DNA of 64,000 bases from Corynebacterium terpenotabidum Y-11 (GTDB lineage: Bacteria; Actinomycetota; Actinomycetes; Mycobacteriales; Mycobacteriaceae), in NCBI RefSeq assembly GCF_000418365.1, contig NC_021663.1, positions 2,418,001-2,482,000 on the forward strand, given 5' to 3'. A program made the translations under genes and the position numbers. Under the pieces are notes generated by a model. It did no database searches. It saw only the letters and a list, made by a program, of their open reading frames with translations, and had not been told where the DNA came from. Within the stretch, counting starts at the first letter, position 1. Every line of letters starts with the position of its first letter. Below are positions 38,088 to 48,054 of this stretch, in pieces.

Positions 38088-38690
38088 CTACCTGAAGCGC
38101 CACTCCCCGACCACGAAGGCCTGGGCGACCGGGCCGTCGTGCGACAGGCTCAGATGCCACACCGCATGGCCGCCAGCCGGAGCTCCGTCAGCGGCATCAG
38201 TAGTATCCGCGGCACCAGCACCCGCACCGGCACCCGCACCACCACCGAACCTCGCGGCCAGCGCGTCAGACACGATCGACGCCAACGGCTCATGCAGCCG
38301 GATGAACGGTCGACCCCAGCGGTCCTTGACCACCTCGATCTGCGCCCAGTCCATGTGCACACCAGGAATCTCATTACCGGCATCGGCTAAGGTCCAGGCC
38401 TTGTAGAAGGCCTCCTTCGCCGCCCACCGGGCCGCGAGATGCTGCTCCAGGTTCCCGCTGGTCGCGGCCAACCGGGCAGCCTCCCGCCGCTCCGCCCCGG
38501 AAAAGGACAGGGCGAACTTCGACCCCGGCAGGGCCAGTTGCTCGGCGAACGAGGGGATGTCCACGACATCCACACCCACACCCAGCACGAACGGCGCCAC
38601 AGGCGGCTGGCCCGGCGTCACCGGACCGCGCGCCCGCACCGGACCGTCCGCCGGACCGTTCACCGGGCCGGCCCCACCGGAATCATTCAC
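38088..38690 (-). CDS. acpS: Holo-[acyl-carrier-protein] synthase
   Basis: Transfers 4'-phosphopantetheine from CoA to the carrier domain of the fatty acid synthase. Motifs: GVGVDVVDIPSF with the metal-binding Asp, and ARWAAKEAFYKAW with the catalytic Glu and Lys. 200 residues, longer than the usual 120-150 because of a Pro/Gly-rich N-terminal extension of about 33 residues and an internal Gly-Ala-rich insert near residue 150 (GGGAGAGAGAGA). Its start overlaps the fas stop by 4 bp (ATGA), so it is translationally coupled to its own substrate. In fungi the equivalent activity is the last domain of FAS; here it is a separate last gene of the operon. Confidence 0.95.
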   Translation of the reverse strand: MNDSGGAGPVNGPADGPVRARGPVTPGQPPVAPFVLGVGVDVVDIPSFAEQLALPGSKFALSFSGAERREAARLAATSGNLEQHLAARWAAKEAFYKAWTLADAGNEIPGVHMDWAQIEVVKDRWGRPFIRLHEPLASIVSDALAARFGGGAGAGAGAGAADTTDAADGAPAGGHAVWHLSLSHDGPVAQAFVVGEWRFR

Positions 38691-41600
38691 CGGAACAGAC
38701 CGTCCGCACCGGCACGCGCCTCCGGATCAAGCAGCATCGCCGGCTCAGCCTCGTCGATATCGACCCCGTCGGCGAAGCGACGGTGCTCGATCTCCTCGAA
38801 GAGGGCCCGGTGGCCGAGCATGCCAGCCTCGCGGCGACGCACACCGGCACGCAGCCGCTCGGACGCCCGCTCCACCCACTCCGCGGCAGCGGGCTCACCG
38901 AGCTGCGCGGCGACGGCCGTCCGGAAAGCCTCCGGGTGCACCAGCGCGAGCAGCGCAGAGACGTGACCGAAGCCCAGGGAGGTGAGCAGACCCGCCTTCA
39001 CGGTCCGGGACAGCTTCAGCGGCTCACGCAGCCACACCAGCTCCGGGGAGGACGCCATCTCCGGGTCCACGCAGTCCAGCGCGCGGTTCGCCGGGATGTG
39101 CGAGGTGCGGAACATGTCGCCCAGACCCGCGGTCTGGAACACGGCGGCGCCACCCTTGGCGTGACCGGTCAGGGTCTTCTGCGACACGACGTACAGCGGG
39201 TTACCCGGGGTACGGCCCAGCACGGAGGCCAGGCGGGTGTGCAGCGTCGACTCGTTCGGGTCGTTGGCGTTGGTGGAGGTGTCGTGCTTGGAGACGACGG
39301 AGATGTCGTCGGCGGACACACCCAGCTTCGCGAGGTCCTTGGCGAGACGCGAGTTCTTCCCGCCGCGTCCCGCCGCCAGCGCACCCTGGCCCGGGGCCGG
39401 GATGGAGGTGTGGGCACCGTCGGCGAAGGACGCCGCGTAGCCGACCACGGACTGCACCGGCAGACCCAGCTTCGCGGCGACGGAGCCGCGGGCCAGCAGA
39501 ATCGTGCCGCCACCCTGGGCCTCGACGAATCCGCCGCGACGGCGGTCGTTGGACCGGGAGTAGAAGCGCTCGTTGAGACCCTTGGCGGCCATCTTGTCGG
39601 AGTCCGCGGTCGCGTTCATGTTCGCGAAGCCGGTGATGGACTCGACGTTGATGTCGTCGGTCGCGCCGGCGACGACGAAGTCCGCCTTGCCGAGCTTGAT
39701 CTTGTCGACGCCCTCCTCGACGGAGACCGCCGCCGTGGCGCAGGCACCGACCGGGTGGATCATCGCACCGTAACCGCCCACGTAGGACTGCATGGTGTGC
39801 GCGGCGATGACGTTCGGCAGCGTCTCCTGGAGGATGTCGGAGGGAATCTCCTCCTCCAGGAAGCGGTCGACGAAGAGCTTGCGCATCGACGTCATGCCAC
39901 CGAAGCCGGTGCCCTGCGTCATGGCGATGTCCGACGGGTGCACGGCCTGGAGGATCTCGGCCGGAGTGAAACCGGCGGAGAGGTAGGCGTCCACCGCGGT
40001 GACGAGGTTCCAGATCGCGATGCGGTCCACGGCCTCGATCATCGACGCCGGGATACCCCAGCGGGCCGGGTTGAAGTCGGTCGGGAACTGGCCGCCGACC
40101 TTGCGGGCCAGGGTGGCCCGGCGCGGCACCCGGGTCCGGGCACCCGGCAGGCGGGTGACGGACCATTCGCCGGTCTCCGCGTCATGGTTCGCGCGGGTGA
40201 AGGTCGGGTCGGCGTCGACGAAGGTCGCGGCATCCTCGGCGGAGTCCACCGTGAAGGTGACCTCGTGGTCGAGGAAGATCTCGACCTGCTGCGGGGTGTG
40301 CAGGTCCTCGATGGCGACATCGTCGACGAAGGAGCGCACACCGGCGCGGGCGGCGACCTCGTCGCGGTAGCGGGTGTAGATCTCCTCCTCGGGCACGATG
40401 TTGCCGTCGACGTCGTACCAACCGGCGACGGGGGTGTCCATCCAGGACAGCAGCCCGGTCATCCAGGCCAGTTCGAGCACACCGGCGGCGGAGAGGTCGA
40501 CGGAACCGTCGGCCTGCACACCCAGCTCCGCCTCGAAGCGGGTACGGCCGGAGCCCCAGGCGCTGACCTCGCCGAGGCCCACGACGACAACCATGTCGTC
40601 GAGGTCCAGGGAGACGTCACCCCAGGCGTCGGTGCTGTGGTCGGCACCGACCGGCTGGGCGACGCGCACCGGGGAGGGCAGGGCGTTGACGGTGACCGGG
40701 GACGCGGTGGCGTCCTCATCGACGTCGGAGGCGGCAGCGGCATTCTCCGCCATCGCCTGATCGCGCAGCTCGACGAGGTTGATCTTGCCGAGTCCACCGG
40801 TGAGGTCGGCGTCGACCGGGCCGTTGAGGGCCTGGGTGCGCACCTCCTCGGAGCACAGGGCGAGCAGTTCGCTGGAGATCTCGGCGGGGCTCCACACGTG
40901 GACTCCTGCGTCGATCGCGGCGTCCACGAGCGGGTCGTTGCCGCCCATGAGACCGGTGCCGGCGACCCAGCCGATCCGCGGGTGCGCGATGGTGACGCGC
41001 TCACCCCACGGCTCGTTGTGCCACTTGTTGCCGATGGCATCGAAAGCGGCCTTGACCTCGCCGTAGGCGCCGTCGCCACCGAAGGTGCCCCGGTTCGGGG
41101 AGCCCGGCAGGACGACGTGCAGGCGGTGGGCCAGGTCGGCGTCGTGACCGATGCGAGACAGGGCGGTGAAGGACCGCTCGACACTCCACAGCAGCAGGCG
41201 GGCCTGGATCTCGGCGTTGCCGCCGGCGTCCTCCACGGTGCCGCTCACCGAGGGAGCCGCGAAGGGCAGGAAGAGGTCAGGGACCAGGGCGGGCTTGATG
41301 AGCTTCTGGTCGGAACCGACGGTCTCGGTCTGCTCGGTGCCGATCCACTCCACCAGCGCATCGATGTCACGGTAGGAGGAGAGGTTGGCGGGCACCAGCC
41401 AGATCTGGGCGGACGCCGAGGCGTGCTCACGGTAGAGCTTCTTGGCGAACTCCAGGCGGGCGGAGCTGATCCGGGACGCAGTCATGACGACCGTCGCACC
41501 CTCGGCCAGCAGGTCGCCGACCACGCCACCGGCGATGGACGCCGGGGTGACACCGGTGACCACGGCGACGGTGCCGGTGAACTTCCCGGTGTCGGTCCGG

Positions 41601-44600
41601 CGTGCCTCGTCGGCGATGTCGCGGAAACGGGCAGCCAGGGTAGCGTCCCCGGCCGCGTCAGCCTCGGCGGCACGGTAGCTGGCGTGGGTGGCAACGGTCT
41701 CACCGGTACCGCGGAAGGACGCGGATCCGGCAAGTTCCTCACCGTTGGCCAGTCGGGCGACGTCCTCACGGGCGGTGGCCCAGCGGTCGTCGATGAGCAG
41801 GGCACGGCGGGCGTCGAAGGACGGGGCGACGGTGGCGGGCCAGTTCGCGCCGAGTTCGGCGGAGACAGCCTCGAGGACCGCGGCGGTCTCGCCACCGTCC
41901 GGGTCTGCCAGGACGGCAGACTCGGGGACGTCGAGGCCGAGGGCGGCGAGGATGTGGCGGGCCGTGGTGGCCAGCACACCGGTCTCACCGGTGACCCCTT
42001 CGGCGAAGGCGTCGAGGGCGGCGGAGTCCACGGTGCCACCGCCGGACCCGCCGGCGGCGGGGATGGCGACGGGGATGCCGTGGGCGGCACCGACCTGGGC
42101 GACGGCCTCGTCGATGATGGCGTTGACGTCGTTCATGGTGGTGGCACCGGTCGCCAGGGTGGCAAGGTCGCCGCCGCGGGAGGACGCGCCCTCACGCGAA
42201 CCGAGGAGGATCTGCGCGGTGGTGTGGTCGACCCAGCCCGGGCCGAGTTCCCAGGTGCCGGTGAGGCGGTCGGCGATGGCGGTGGCCTTGGCACCGGCGG
42301 CGCCGAAGAGCTTGCGCAGGCGGTCCTTGACGGCCTCACCCAGCACCGGCCCAAAGGCGGAGTAGTTGTGGGCGGCGGCGTTGACGGTGACCGACAGCGT
42401 GTCGACATCGGCCTCGGCCGCGCCTTCCACGGCGGACAGACCGAGCTCCGCGGAAATGTCCATGAGCAGCTGGTTCAGGCGCGAGGAGACCCCGTTGGTC
42501 AGGGTGCCGGTGGTATCGGCGCCACCGATCTGCTCCGGACGCAGCTTGTTGGCGTAGGCCAGCAGCGTCTTGATAGCGTCGGACGCCTTGTACGGCAGGT
42601 CGGCGGGGCGCTCCACGGCTCCGGCCGGGGCCGGCGGGGCGGTACGCAGTTCTGCGGCCTCAGGAACCGGGGCCGGCAGGGACTCGGGCACGGACTCCGA
42701 CGGGGCCTTCTCGGAGGCCTTCGCACCGGAGAGCACCGGGTCACCGACGGGCACGGAGGTGGGCTCCTCCTCGTACACCGGGGCGTCGATGGTCTGCTGG
42801 TCGGTGTGGTACACGAGCTTCTCGTCGCGCTGGACGTTGCGCACGGCGACGGTGGCGGCGGAGAAGCGCGGCAGCTTGAGGGTCTTCGTGGCGAGGTTCG
42901 CCAGCGTCGGGGAGGCACCGAGACCGACCTCGACGACCTCGTCGATGTCGAGGCGGTCCGGGGCGAACAGCAGGTCCTGGGTCTCGATCCACCGCACCGG
43001 GGAGGCGAACTGCCAGCACAGCAGCTCGATGAACAGGGTGCGGGCGGTCGTCGCGACCGCGGCGTCATCAGCGACGGCGGCGTTCCAGTTGTCGAGCAGG
43101 GCCTGGGCCGGCTCGGACGGGACGACCTCGAGGATGGACTCGACGAACTCGGGGGTGAGCTCGAAGGGTCGGGCGACGAGGTTCGGGATGTAGCGTCCGA
43201 CAAGGATCTCGTGGTTGATCCTCGGGGGCAGCAGGGCGTCGAGCTTCTCCCGGAAGTCGGGCACACCGGGGTGCAGGACGCGGGAGTGGAAGGGCACGTC
43301 GATGCCCGGGACCATCATGAACGAGCCCTTGCCACCGTGGGCGGCGGTGCGCTCGGTGGCGTCCTTCTCCAGGGCGGCGAGGCCGGCGACCGTGCCGGCG
43401 ATGGAGTACTGCTCACCGGCGAGGTTGAAGTTCACGATCTCCAGGAATTCACCGGAGGCCTCGGCCACGGAGTTCACGTACTCGACGACGTGCTCGTCGT
43501 CGACGCCGAACTGGTTCGGGCGCAGGGCACCCATCCGGTAGTCGGAGCGGCCGTGCTCGTCACGCGGGATGAGGTGGTGCATGGTCGAACCGCGGTGGAA
43601 GACGACCTCCAGCACGGTCTCCAGCTCGATGGTGCCGGCGTAGGCGGACAGTGCGGTGTACTCACCGAGGGAGTGACCGGCGTAGTAGGCGTCCGCCACG
43701 AGGGCGTCGGCCTCCCGCAGCCGGGCGGTCTGCGCCAGGGCCAGGGTCGCCAGGGCGACCTGGGTGAACTGGGTGAGGTAGAGGACGCCATCCGGGTGGT
43801 GGTAGGTCACACCCTTGGCGGTGAGCTCGGTCGGGTTGTCGCGCACGACGGTGAGGATGGAGAAGTCCAGTGCCTCCCGGGTGTGCCGGTCGGCCCGCTC
43901 CCAGACGGATGCGGCGGCCTTGGAGGCGGAGCGCTCGTCGAGGCCCATACCCTTGGCCTGGATGCCCTGACCGGGGTAGACGTAAGCGATGGTCGGGGCG
44001 GCCGTGACAGCGGTGCCCTGGGAAACCAGCTCGTCGTTGATGCGGCAGGTGACGTCGAGGGCCAGTCCGCCGCCCGCGACGCGGCCGACGCGCTCGACCT
44101 GGATGTCCACCGGGTCACCCAGCTGCACCAGGCCGAACATGCGGTAGGTCCAGCCGAGGATCTTGTGGCCGGCGCCTGCGGCGGAGGCGGCGTGCTGGGC
44201 GGTGGCGGACAGCCACATCCCGTGGACCAGCGGGGCAGTCAGCCCGGCAACGCGGGAGGCGACGTGGCTGGTGTGGATCGGGTTGAAGTCACCGGAGACC
44301 CAGGCGAAGGGGGTCATCTCGGCCGGGGCGTTGACCCGGGCGCGCAGCAGGGTGGAGCGCGGGGTGTCGGTGGTCTCCCGGTCGATACCGCCGGCCGGGG
44401 CCGGATCGGCCGGCGGGGTGGTGCCGAAGGCGCGGCCACGGATGGCGAAGCGCTCGGTCTGCTTGCCGATGAGTGCACCGTCGGCGTCGGACATGTGGTG
44501 GTGGACGGTGACGACGCGGCCGGAGGAGGATTCCTCGATGCCGGCGGCCCAGCTGGTGACGGTGATCTCACCGGTGGCGATGTCCTCGGCCGGGACCTCG

Positions 44601-47600
44601 AGAGCCACGGAGTGGTCGAGGTGCACCGCGTTGAGCAGGCCCTCGATCACCGGGTAGCCGTCGACCAGGGCGGAGCCCAGGGCAGCGTAGATCGCCGGCC
44701 AGCAGGTACCGAGCAGAGCGTCCGGCACGATGGTGGCACGGTGGTCGGAGCGGGACCCGGAACCGGTGGCGGACAGGTCGGGCAGACCCGCCCCGGTGAC
44801 GCCGGCGTGCTCCGCACCGAGGGTGTCGGTGAGGTGGAAGGTGTAGGTGAACGTCCCGAAGGGGGTCTCCGGGGTCTCGGAACCCTCGACCTTCCCGGGC
44901 ATCGCGGTGATCTCGTCACCGGTGACGGCGACGTTGCCGACGCCGGCGGTACCTGCGAGCAGGCCGTACATCGTGGTCGGCAGCTTCTCCTCGTCGACGA
45001 CGGGCAGCGCACCGGTGGCGACAGCGTCGGAGAGGATCAGCGGGACCGGGAGGCGACGGACGGCGTGGACCTTCGACTTACCTTCGCCGGCGGCGGTGCC
45101 GTCCCAGAAGGTGTCGAGGTGCAGGTCGATGGTGACCTTGACCGGGCCGCCGTCCGAGCCGTCGTCGGTGATGATGAGCTCGTACTTCGACTCGTCGATG
45201 ACGTGGGCCGGGTTGTCCATGAGGTGACCGGTCCAGGAGATGTACGGGGTGGCCTTGAGGAAGGACGCCACGTCCGCGGCGTCATCCTGACGGGACCAGG
45301 CGGTGACGACCTCGGTGGACGCCGAGGCGTCCTCCAGGGAGTGCCGACCGACAGCGGCCTCGGGGGTACCGGCGACGCGGTCCCGGCAGGCGTCCTCGAA
45401 GCGGCCGAGGATCGAGGCGACGGGCTCGTCGATGGTGGTGATACCGGAGACGGACACCGGGCCCGGGATGATGCGGCACTGGTCAGCGGTGTAGCGGTCG
45501 TCCTGGGACTGCCAGAGGCAGTCCTTGCCCCACCAGGCCAGCAGGTCCTCGTCGATGGCGGGGACGAAGCCGACGGGCTTGGGGAACTTGCGGCACAGGA
45601 CGAGGAACCAGGCGGTGTCGAGCGGGGTGAGGGTGTCGGTCTCGGAGGCCGGGTAGGCCTCGATGAGACGGGCGATGGCGGTCGTCGGCTCGGCGGCGTC
45701 CTGCTCCGTCGGGAAGAGGGTGACGACCTCGCCGTGGTCGACGTCGGACAGGCGGGCCTCGACCCGCTGCAGCAGCAGGTGGAAGCGCGACAGCCAGGAC
45801 GGATCGGCCCACGGGAAGGACAGCTCGGCGAAACGGCGGACGACCTGGGCGTAGGTCATCTCCTCCAGCTCACCGAAGTAGGGCTTGGCGGTCTTGTTCA
45901 GCGCGGCGATGATCTCGTCGCGCCGGGCGTTGACGGCCTCGAGGTTGGAGCCGATCTCCTGGATCAGGCGCATGCACTTCGCGGCGGAGTTGTCGATCTC
46001 GTGGATGTCCGCACGCAGGTGGGACAGGCCGGAGGTCGCGCCACCGGCAGCCTGGCCCGGGGCGATCCAGCCACCGTTGGGGGCGGTCACCGCGGAGCCG
46101 GTCTGATCGGCGACACCGGGGGTGTCGACGAGGAGCTGCTTGATCTCGCGGGTGGTCTTCGCCTCCTTGGCGGTCATCGCGGCGGTACCGACGAGGACGC
46201 CGTCGACCGGCATGGCGGGCAGGCCGAGTGCGGTGGACCAGGAGCCGCTGAGGTAATCGGCGGCCCGCTCCGGGGTGCCGATGCCACCGCCGACGCAGAG
46301 CACGACGTTGGGCTGACGCCGGATCTCGGCGTAGGTGGCGGTGAGCAGGTCGTCGAGGTTCTCCCACGAGTGGTGGCCACCGGCGTGACCGTCCTCGACC
46401 TGGAGGATGATGCTGGTGCCGGTGTCCTCGATCTGACGGGCGATGCCCAGGCCGGCGCGGATCTGGGCGACGGTGCCCGGCTTCAGGGCGATGTGCGAGA
46501 AACCGGAGTTGCGCAGCGCGCCGATGACCTCGGGGGCCTCGTCGGGCTCGGGGATGCCGGCGGAGATGACGACGCCGTCGAGCGGGGCACCGGATTCGCG
46601 GGCCTTGGAGACCACGCGCTGGGTGCCGAAGTGGAGGTTCCACAGGTAGCGGTCCATGAACATGGCGTTGAACTGGACGGCGCGGCCCGGGTCGAGCAGA
46701 CCCTTGAGCTTGGTGAGGTTGGCGTCGAAGACCTCGGCGGTGACCTGTCCGCCACCGGCCATCTCGGCCCAGTAGCCGGCGTTGGCGGCGGCGGCGACGA
46801 TCTCCGGGTCGACGGTGGTCGGCGTCATACCGGCCAGCAGGATCGGGGAACGGCCGGTCAGGCGGGTGAACTTCGTCTCGACGGTGCGGCCGGTCGGCAG
46901 ATCGACGAGGCGGGGGGAGTAGGAGGACCAGTCGACGGTGCGGGCCGGATCCTCACCCGGGGCGGCCAGGGCGTCGACGGCGGTGAGGGATCCGGCGGCG
47001 ACGAGGCCGGCACCGGAGCCCTCGACGAGCTCACTGGAGAGCTTGGTGACGGTGTCACCGGGGCCGAGGTCGAGGAACCAGGAGGTGCCGGACGCCAGAG
47101 CGTCGGTCACGCCGTCGACCCAGTCGACGTGGTCGGTGAGGACGGCGCGGGCCAGGGCCTCGGCACCGGCCAGGCCGCAGGTGTCGGCCCAGGCGACGAC
47201 CTGGGCGACGGCGGTTTCCATCATGTCGTGGTGGAAGGGCACGGTGACGTCGAGGTACTCGCAGACCGGGGCGAGCGGGGCTCCGCCGCGGGTCTTCGCG
47301 GCGAGCTCGGCGGCGTCCTTGTCGGCGACGACGGCGATGGTCTTCTCGACCACGCCGAGGGCGTCCGGGGCACCGGAGAGGATGAAGCGGCGGTGGCCGT
47401 TGCGGATGGCGACCTGGACACCGGTGTCGGCGCCACCGGCCTGCTCGGCGACCTCGGCGAGAACGGCGTCGAGGGTGTCGCGGTCCAGACCGCGGACCGA
47501 GAGCATCGGGGTGGCGTCGCCGGCGGAGACGCCGACCGCGAGGGTGGCCCGCGACGCGGCGGCGCCGATGAGCCGGGCAATGGCGATGACGTGCGCGGAA

Positions 47601-48037
47601 TCACCGGCGCGACCATCAACGAGGGCGGCGCCGAGCACGCCCTGGGAGTGCCCCAGGACGGAGGCGCGGTCGGCGGCGACGGCGGCCGCAGCGTCGAACC
47701 CGGCGCCCTTGAGGGCGGCGAGCTGGCCGAACTGGGCGACAGTGATACCGGGCACGGAGAGGGCGGCGGAGACGGCACCGGCCCGGCCGGCGCCGATGAG
47801 GCGCTCCAGGGTCAGGGCACCGGCGGTGGCGGCGGTGACCTGGGCGGCGACCGGGGCGATAAGTGCCCCGGAGTCGGCGAGGACGCCTCGGACGGCGTCG
47901 GCGAGGGTCGGGTCCTCGGCGAGCTCGGTGAGGGCGGCGCGCCACGGGGTGGCCTGACCGCCGAAGAGCAGGGTGGTCCGCTCGGCGGCGCCGTTGTCAG
48001 CGCTGCTGATCCGGGAGAGGAAGCTGGTGTGGGTCAT
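38687..48037 (-). CDS. fas: Type I fatty acid synthase (FAS-I)
   Basis: A 3,116-residue cytoplasmic multienzyme that makes long-chain acyl-CoAs. Domains in order, with rough residues: acetyltransferase (LGHSQGVLG, 130); enoyl reductase (SPILLAGMTPTTVDPE, 400); dehydratase (DFNPIHTSHVASR, 1250); malonyl/palmitoyl transferase (YAGHSLGEYTALSA, 1455); acyl carrier domain, phosphopantetheine Ser in NGVSSRLNQLLMD (1850); ketoreductase (VAVVTGVTPASIAGG, 2160); ketosynthase with Cys in PVGACATAAVSVEEG (2765) and histidines in SVVSKHDTSTNAND and TLTGHAKGG. All are present, so the enzyme looks complete. The start is ATG 48037 with GAAAGGA upstream; it follows accD by 17 bp. In mycolate-forming corynebacteria FAS-I is the sole source of fatty acids. 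Confidence 0.98.
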   Translation of the reverse strand: MTHTSFLSRISSADNGAAERTTLLFGGQATPWRAALTELAEDPTLADAVRGVLADSGALIAPVAAQVTAATAGALTLERLIGAGRAGAVSAALSVPGITVAQFGQLAALKGAGFDAAAAVAADRASVLGHSQGVLGAALVDGRAGDSAHVIAIARLIGAAASRATLAVGVSAGDATPMLSVRGLDRDTLDAVLAEVAEQAGGADTGVQVAIRNGHRRFILSGAPDALGVVEKTIAVVADKDAAELAAKTRGGAPLAPVCEYLDVTVPFHHDMMETAVAQVVAWADTCGLAGAEALARAVLTDHVDWVDGVTDALASGTSWFLDLGPGDTVTKLSSELVEGSGAGLVAAGSLTAVDALAAPGEDPARTVDWSSYSPRLVDLPTGRTVETKFTRLTGRSPILLAGMTPTTVDPEIVAAAANAGYWAEMAGGGQVTAEVFDANLTKLKGLLDPGRAVQFNAMFMDRYLWNLHFGTQRVVSKARESGAPLDGVVISAGIPEPDEAPEVIGALRNSGFSHIALKPGTVAQIRAGLGIARQIEDTGTSIILQVEDGHAGGHHSWENLDDLLTATYAEIRRQPNVVLCVGGGIGTPERAADYLSGSWSTALGLPAMPVDGVLVGTAAMTAKEAKTTREIKQLLVDTPGVADQTGSAVTAPNGGWIAPGQAAGGATSGLSHLRADIHEIDNSAAKCMRLIQEIGSNLEAVNARRDEIIAALNKTAKPYFGELEEMTYAQVVRRFAELSFPWADPSWLSRFHLLLQRVEARLSDVDHGEVVTLFPTEQDAAEPTTAIARLIEAYPASETDTLTPLDTAWFLVLCRKFPKPVGFVPAIDEDLLAWWGKDCLWQSQDDRYTADQCRIIPGPVSVSGITTIDEPVASILGRFEDACRDRVAGTPEAAVGRHSLEDASASTEVVTAWSRQDDAADVASFLKATPYISWTGHLMDNPAHVIDESKYELIITDDGSDGGPVKVTIDLHLDTFWDGTAAGEGKSKVHAVRRLPVPLILSDAVATGALPVVDEEKLPTTMYGLLAGTAGVGNVAVTGDEITAMPGKVEGSETPETPFGTFTYTFHLTDTLGAEHAGVTGAGLPDLSATGSGSRSDHRATIVPDALLGTCWPAIYAALGSALVDGYPVIEGLLNAVHLDHSVALEVPAEDIATGEITVTSWAAGIEESSSGRVVTVHHHMSDADGALIGKQTERFAIRGRAFGTTPPADPAPAGGIDRETTDTPRSTLLRARVNAPAEMTPFAWVSGDFNPIHTSHVASRVAGLTAPLVHGMWLSATAQHAASAAGAGHKILGWTYRMFGLVQLGDPVDIQVERVGRVAGGGLALDVTCRINDELVSQGTAVTAAPTIAYVYPGQGIQAKGMGLDERSASKAAASVWERADRHTREALDFSILTVVRDNPTELTAKGVTYHHPDGVLYLTQFTQVALATLALAQTARLREADALVADAYYAGHSLGEYTALSAYAGTIELETVLEVVFHRGSTMHHLIPRDEHGRSDYRMGALRPNQFGVDDEHVVEYVNSVAEASGEFLEIVNFNLAGEQYSIAGTVAGLAALEKDATERTAAHGGKGSFMMVPGIDVPFHSRVLHPGVPDFREKLDALLPPRINHEILVGRYIPNLVARPFELTPEFVESILEVVPSEPAQALLDNWNAAVADDAAVATTARTLFIELLCWQFASPVRWIETQDLLFAPDRLDIDEVVEVGLGASPTLANLATKTLKLPRFSAATVAVRNVQRDEKLVYHTDQQTIDAPVYEEEPTSVPVGDPVLSGAKASEKAPSESVPESLPAPVPEAAELRTAPPAPAGAVERPADLPYKASDAIKTLLAYANKLRPEQIGGADTTGTLTNGVSSRLNQLLMDISAELGLSAVEGAAEADVDTLSVTVNAAAHNYSAFGPVLGEAVKDRLRKLFGAAGAKATAIADRLTGTWELGPGWVDHTTAQILLGSREGASSRGGDLATLATGATTMNDVNAIIDEAVAQVGAAHGIPVAIPAAGGSGGGTVDSAALDAFAEGVTGETGVLATTARHILAALGLDVPESAVLADPDGGETAAVLEAVSAELGANWPATVAPSFDARRALLIDDRWATAREDVARLANGEELAGSASFRGTGETVATHASYRAAEADAAGDATLAARFRDIADEARRTDTGKFTGTVAVVTGVTPASIAGGVVGDLLAEGATVVMTASRISSARLEFAKKLYREHASASAQIWLVPANLSSYRDIDALVEWIGTEQTETVGSDQKLIKPALVPDLFLPFAAPSVSGTVEDAGGNAEIQARLLLWSVERSFTALSRIGHDADLAHRLHVVLPGSPNRGTFGGDGAYGEVKAAFDAIGNKWHNEPWGERVTIAHPRIGWVAGTGLMGGNDPLVDAAIDAGVHVWSPAEISSELLALCSEEVRTQALNGPVDADLTGGLGKINLVELRDQAMAENAAAASDVDEDATASPVTVNALPSPVRVAQPVGADHSTDAWGDVSLDLDDMVVVVGLGEVSAWGSGRTRFEAELGVQADGSVDLSAAGVLELAWMTGLLSWMDTPVAGWYDVDGNIVPEEEIYTRYRDEVAARAGVRSFVDDVAIEDLHTPQQVEIFLDHEVTFTVDSAEDAATFVDADPTFTRANHDAETGEWSVTRLPGARTRVPRRATLARKVGGQFPTDFNPARWGIPASMIEAVDRIAIWNLVTAVDAYLSAGFTPAEILQAVHPSDIAMTQGTGFGGMTSMRKLFVDRFLEEEIPSDILQETLPNVIAAHTMQSYVGGYGAMIHPVGACATAAVSVEEGVDKIKLGKADFVVAGATDDINVESITGFANMNATADSDKMAAKGLNERFYSRSNDRRRGGFVEAQGGGTILLARGSVAAKLGLPVQSVVGYAASFADGAHTSIPAPGQGALAAGRGGKNSRLAKDLAKLGVSADDISVVSKHDTSTNANDPNESTLHTRLASVLGRTPGNPLYVVSQKTLTGHAKGGAAVFQTAGLGDMFRTSHIPANRALDCVDPEMASSPELVWLREPLKLSRTVKAGLLTSLGFGHVSALLALVHPEAFRTAVAAQLGEPAAAEWVERASERLRAGVRRREAGMLGHRALFEEIEHRRFADGVDIDEAEPAMLLDPEARAGADGLFR

Positions 48038-48054
48038 GGTGTCCTTTCGGCCGA